NCBI GenBank assembly: GCA_038496675.1
Contig: CM076667.1
Span: forward strand, 18,265,007-18,329,006
Source: Rachycentron canadum
Lineage: Eukaryota > Chordata > Actinopteri > Carangiformes > Rachycentridae
Length of the DNA: 64,000 bases
Direction of reading: 5' to 3'
The notes below the pieces were generated by a model, which searched no databases, was not told where the DNA came from, and saw only the letters and a list, made by a program, of their open reading frames with translations. Shown here one piece after another: positions 59,213 to 64,000 of the stretch (within the stretch, counting starts at the first letter, position 1; each line of letters starts with the position of its first letter). A program made the translations under genes and the position numbers.

Positions 59213-60654
59213 CAAAGTAAACTTCAGCTGCGGTTGACAGAAACAGAAAACAAACGGGCCGGGCGCCGCAACGTACAGTATCGATGGCTTGTCAGATTAA
59301 GTGCATCACATTATGCTGCACTGTACGTTTGCAGCCTTCATGAAACCCCGATGCACGGGATGAGGTGTTTTAAAATGCAGTATTTCTCAGAAATTGACAA
59401 TCATGATTGAGCAGATGTTTGTTCAAAGCTGGTTTGCAGTCAAATCCACCGCCTTCTTCCCGTTTTTAAAGCCGAAATGATCAGATCAGAGTTGAAATGA
59501 GCACTTATTGCAAGTGTAACAGTTTGCTACACGCTCTTTATTATATTGTCTGACAGACTTGTTTTGCCGGCAAATCAGAAACAGAGGTAAGCAGCGTCCA
59601 AACCCCATCTGATGAATAAAACATTTCCGAAGACAATCAAACTCTCTTTGACATATACAGTCAAATCACACGCCCGGTTCTCTGATGGCTGTCGGCAAGA
59701 AACGCCAGGCCTGCCTTTGTTGAGAGTGTCAGAGAGGAAGCGAGGGAGAGAGAGGGAGCAGGGAGAGAAGCTCCGAGTCCATTATCTGTTCCCTCTCACT
59801 TAAACAACGTGGCTTCCCCTCGTCCTCCCCACCATCACCTATGGACTTTCTCCCATGGTTCAGCAGCAGGGAAGTCTGATAATTGGTTAGACTGCAGCAC
59901 AGTCAGAGAAACACTGTTCTCTTCTTACCTCATTAGAGACACCCATACAGCTGCATTGAAATTTCAATAAGCTTTTTGATTCAAGCCGCTTTGACATTTG
60001 CAGATATTCTATTGACTGAATACATTCTATTTTACACCCACGGACATGGGCTGTATTTATATTTCATCCGACAATGAGCCAAGACGCTTGTCTGAAAGAA
60101 AAGATCAAGCATGTTGATAATGTTTTGTTCATGTACCACACCACGTCTGCATGGAAGTAAGCGCTATAGAGTTTGATCTGAGCATAATGTACGTTTGATA
60201 CACAAAGGAGTGCTTTTTCTTCTTCTTTTTTATGCTTTGGTTTACGTTAACTGTATTGAACTTAACTTTATCAACCTACGCTTTGTTTTTTTCCAGACAG
60301 TCTTAATCGAAATGACTGGAAATGGGTCCATAAGGCATCGTACCCTCCCCGCTTCCTCGGCACTTTCATTGTTTGTCTGTGCATTAATACACAAAGTTGC
60401 AGGGCTTTTTACACACGACAAAGCAGGTAAATGTTATGTTTGTTGTGAGGCTGAAAGGGTTTGTGTCCTATTGTTCTGAGGAAAAGTGCAGCTGCATCAT
60501 CTGTATAGCATAATCATAACAGGGTTTTAGAAAAAAAAAAAAAGAATAACTTCTTCCACCTCGAGGCAGGAAGGTGGAAGACGTATTCGAATCCTTTACT
60601 CAAGCAAACAAGGCACTTCTATACAGCAACGCGCTCCACTGCAATTTAAAGTTC
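59208..60654. other. Unique noncoding stretch
   Basis: A GA-rich tract (59740-59770) and an A-run (60531-60544). The block 59930-60110 is repeat-free. No gene or recognised element. Confidence 0.5.
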
Positions 60655-60870
60655 AACGTTTAAGGGCGCCACTCGTAAGTTTTCTCTGCCGCCGCATGCG
60701 GTTTCTGTTTTCGGTGACGCCCTCTGAGCAGTGCTCCATCTTCAGGGCAGATTGGAGGCTGCGGCGGGTCACAAGCTGGTTAGCACGCTAACCTCGATAG
60801 AAGGACAGACGTAATGAAGACAGCTGCTTATGCTAATGTTGCCTATGTAGCAATAGCATGAATGAATATG
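60655..60870. repeat. Dispersed repeat fragment with gttagcacgctaac
   Basis: The motifs cgccactcgtaagttttc, gtgacgccctctgagcag, ggttagcacgctaacctc and acagctgcttatgctaatg match, loosely, a fish middle-repetitive sequence. No ends defined. Confidence 0.35.
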
Positions 60871-61009
60871 GGACCCACAGCAAAGCAGATTAGCATCGAT
60901 ACCCGCTAATAAAAAATAACTAAGGATGTTTTTGTGCTAATGCAAATTTTAAACTTGAATTTGGCATCACAGAGATTTGAAATCAAGAGGATGGGCCCTT
61001 TCAGTTTAA

Positions 61010-61202
61010 TACTGAAATATAGTTATACATTAGAAAAGTAGTATGTAAAAGGTCTTTATCCAGCTGTGCACATGTGCACGCCTGTAAAGGTACAAAAATA
61101 TATATAATATCATAAAAGTACAATAGTTCCTAGTGAAATGTTAGAAATATAAAGTAGCAGAAAATGGAAAGTAAAGTACTCGAGTAAATGTACTTAGTTA
61201 CT
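61010..61202. repeat. Dispersed repeat ending in gagtaaatgtacttag
   Basis: Longer copy of the repeat at 39826-39902: gtagcagaaaatggaaag, taaagtactcgagtaaat and gtacttagttactgg close it. The left half, with tatgtaaaaggtc, is less certain. Confidence 0.55.
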
Positions 61203-64000
61203 GGTTCAAGTCATGAGTAAGTGAGTTTTTTTTGTTTGTTTTTTTTTTTTTTTAGAAATATTCAGTAACAACATGTCGTGGATATTATATGAAAAACAAG
61301 GAAGCCAAAAAGCAGCTGTTTATGTAAATTTTGGGAGTTTTCTTGTTCACTGTACCCTCCATCCGAACAGCACCTGTCCATTTTACACCAAGGACCTGAT
61401 TCAGCACTGCCTCCCTTCTGTTTTTTTTTTTTTTTTTTGACTACATCTGCATTATGTTTTGATGCTTTGCACTGATTAACGTTACAGTGAGAACCGACCT
61501 CATGGGGGGGAAAGGAAAAAAAAGAAAACAAAAAAAACTGCCAAATGGACTGATACTGATAAAACCAATCCCAACTCACTCTGTATCTATTGCACACACC
61601 CTCTCATTATGATCCAGGCTAATAGACATATTTTGCCTCTGTGTGTCAGTGATTATATGGGCAGGATGAGCCCCCAGCATGCCCCTGTTTTTGTCCTGCC
61701 ATTTGCAAGGCCTTGTGGGATGTGACTAATGGAGTGTTGTGCTTAAAGGATTGTGGTGTCTGGTGCGAGTGCTCCCAGGGTCGTGGTGAAGTTAATTACC
61801 TGGGATTGAACAGTTACTTTGTCCCTCTCCAGGGATCCGGTCAGCAGACAGGAAGGGAAAGCGATGCGTCTTGAACTGGCTGTATATCCAGGTCACTGTG
61901 GAAAAAACAACACCTTTTTTTTCATTCTTTATATATATATATTTTTTTTTTTATCCTCCTTTGCTTTTACCCTCCTGTGTGTCTCTTTGATCTCTATGGC
62001 TTAAGAGTCGGACTCATTTCATCAGAGCCATAGGACACCAGTATCTCCCCATGAGGAGAGACTGGGAGGGTAATGGCTTCCTCTTCTTCTTTGGCTTACT
62101 CTGTGAAGAGGAGAGGCAGGTTACCACATAGTGTACTTCCTTGAAATTTCCATTAAATAATAAGTGTTTTCAAATCCCTGTCTTACTAATTAAATGTTGC
62201 AGGCATGGAAGTAAAGGAACAGTGTTAGTGTATTACAACGTATCCTGGTAAGATTTATGGTCATTTTCCTGTGCAGTTAGGTGTTTCAGGGATCCTCACT
62301 TTCAGTTTTACCCACAATTACGGCAGTTTAGTTAACGCCATCCACCGCTTGTTTACGGACTGCCTGACCGCTCCTTTTCCTGCCCTGTACCGAAAAAGAC
62401 GCTCGAGACGGCGTTTAAAACGACCAAAAAATAAAATCCAAATTGCAATAGAACAGATTCACCCTTTAAAAGTGTTGTATTTTCCATGAACACCTGAGGA
62501 TTTAAGATGGCTCAAGGAAAGAAAAACCCATTAAACTTTGCTCGGTAGTCACCTGGATAAAGCATGAAATTACTTCGCTGCTTCCTCGGATAGCAAAGTA
62601 GCATCAGAGAGATTGACATGGAAAAGCATCAAAAAGACTTTCAACCTTCCCTCTTAAATATGTCAGATGTTAAACATGCTACAAGACTCCAAAATCACCC
62701 TGAACAGCCAGTGAATTTACAAAAAAAAAAAAAAAAAAAGATAGCAATAATAAATAAAAGCCAGTCTGAAAAAAAAAAAAACTATTTAAAAATGGCTGAA
62801 TGCAGAAAGTGAAGAAATAAAAAATAAAATAAAATAAAAAAATATGAAGAAATCCCTATGAGCGTTGGAGCGTTTATCAGGGGATATATATCCCCAACTA
62901 GTTGGCAAGTGTGCAATGAAGCCTGCCACAGTGTCACGCCGCACTGTGGCTTTTAATAGGAACACGGCTTAAGAGGCCCTTACATCTTTCGTTTCACTTG
63001 AAGTTGTCACTCAGTAATCCCTCGGTAAAGTGTAATGCCGCTGGATTAGCGCCGCAACCCCAGATTTCCAAATTATCATCTGAAAAAACCAGCTGAATGA
63101 TGTCGCTAATAGGAACCAAATTATGCAAAAGAAGAAGAAGGCCATTCCTCCCCCTACTCCCCCCCTCCCCCAACACACACACACACACCCTCCCCCCCAT
63201 CTCCTTCCACCCTCTTTCAATTCGTCATGTCACTTTTTCTCTGTCTCTCTGTAGCTTTTATAACGGGCAGATTAGCATGCTGCTGTGTTCATGTCCACTA
63301 GATGCTCGGTACCAGAAAAGAAATGAAGAAAAAAAAAAAAAAAAAATGTCCAGATGAATATACAGCATCACAGGAGGATTTATTAATAGGGGGCAGTCTC
63401 AGTCCATCTGTAGTTGAGCTCAGGCCTAATCCTTCCCTCCGATTGAATGAGACTGTACAAATTCCCCGTGATGGCCCACGTCAACAGCTGCTTGAGTGGG
63501 TGGGGAGGATGAGAAGCAAAGGGAAAGGAGAGGAAAGCGTCCAAGGCCTCCTCCCACTGTCCATACTCCCTGGAGTCATCTTAACCAAAGCCGAAACCCA
63601 GGCTGACCATGTTTGTTGTGATCACTAAGCCCGGAGACTTCCACTTTCAGGATAAAGATGATCTCCACCGGCCCTCCTTCAAACCCACACACAAAGTCTG
63701 ACTTAGATTCTTTCTTTTCTTTTTTTTTTTGGCAAACTCTCACTGTCTGTCGGCCTTTTCTTTCTCACTCTTATAGCACTTTCATGTTCTATCTCTTTCT
63801 CTCTCTAACTTAAAAGCCTGAGAAGACTTGCTCCCAGAGTGCATTTCAGTGCATCTAGACCATGCTAAACCTCACGCGCCTCATTCAACACTGTATGGTG
63901 ACTACGCCTTGACTATGGCCGCTCACCCCGCCCGCTTAGAGATCAACACTGATAGAGAAAGAGGCAGAGAGGAGAGCAGACATGTTTTTTTTTTTTTTTT
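61203..64000. other. Unique noncoding stretch to the window end
   Basis: T-rich tracts at 61237-61253 and 61421-61438, a TA/T tract (61931-61952), A-rich DNA at 62721-62738 and 62817-62842, a C-rich/CA tract (63147-63199), A-run 63329-63346 and a terminal T-run (63987-64000). Repeat-free blocks at 61600-61830 and 63350-63640 have no coding signal. The window ends inside a homopolymer. Confidence 0.5.

Overview
The window is nuclear DNA of a vertebrate, almost certainly a ray-finned fish and probably a spiny-rayed (percomorph) teleost. The evidence is the repeat content: fragments of several Tc1-like transposons, tRNA-derived SINE copies of a type common in fish, and other dispersed sequences I associate with teleost introns and intergenic DNA. 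There are also dense microsatellites, long A/T homopolymers and one run of N. I found no protein-coding gene, no convincing exon chain, no intact RNA gene and no bacterial or viral operon. Nearly all open frames are short, overlap on both strands and lack coding character. The window is best read as intergenic DNA or part of a very large intron, and the host locus cannot be named from it.

Layout. 1-1.8 kb is unique sequence. 1.8-8.1 kb is a dense transposon graveyard. It holds a poly-T-headed insertion with a broken acidic reading frame, a dispersed repeat, a two-ended deleted Tc1 element (4991-5512, minus strand), a Tc1 3' end (about 5990-6260), an unclassified dispersed repeat, a Tc1 5' end (7390-7735) and a SINE with target-site duplication (7801-8119). 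8.1-17.8 kb is mostly unique. 17.85-18.56 kb is a tandem duplication of a SINE with its flank. 18.6-25 kb is mostly unique, with a SINE relic near 20.7 kb. 25.06-25.53 kb is a piggyBac-like MITE, followed by a tRNA-like SINE head. 25.7-31.5 kb is mostly unique with one dispersed repeat, and a second good SINE lies at 31.49-31.79 kb. 35.9-36.4 kb holds another dispersed repeat and a local duplication.

38.4-39.6 kb has a small acidic ORF with a splice-like context and a deleted Tc1 element with both terminal inverted repeats. 41.86-43.2 kb has a MITE-like element containing a (CT)n tract, a second Tc1 3' half and an unexplained diverged tandem repeat. 46.3-46.7 kb is an assembly gap that begins inside a (GT)n tract. 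48.07-48.34 kb is a long TCTG/TCTA microsatellite. 49.2-50.8 kb is a nest of dispersed repeats with a SINE inside one of them. From 50.8 kb to the end the sequence is mostly unique, with an AT-rich island (52.4-53.0 kb), a poly-A-tailed element that has a sister copy at 44.4 kb, and two dispersed repeats near 61 kb.

No genes act together here. What the window records is repeated transposon insertion, internal deletion and decay in DNA that carries no visible coding function. Some long repeat-free blocks may be conserved noncoding elements, but that needs cross-species alignment. Repeat family assignments rest on recalled consensus patterns and on features visible in the sequence (terminal inverted repeats, target-site duplications, shared copies), not on a database search. 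I do not see a novel biological system.
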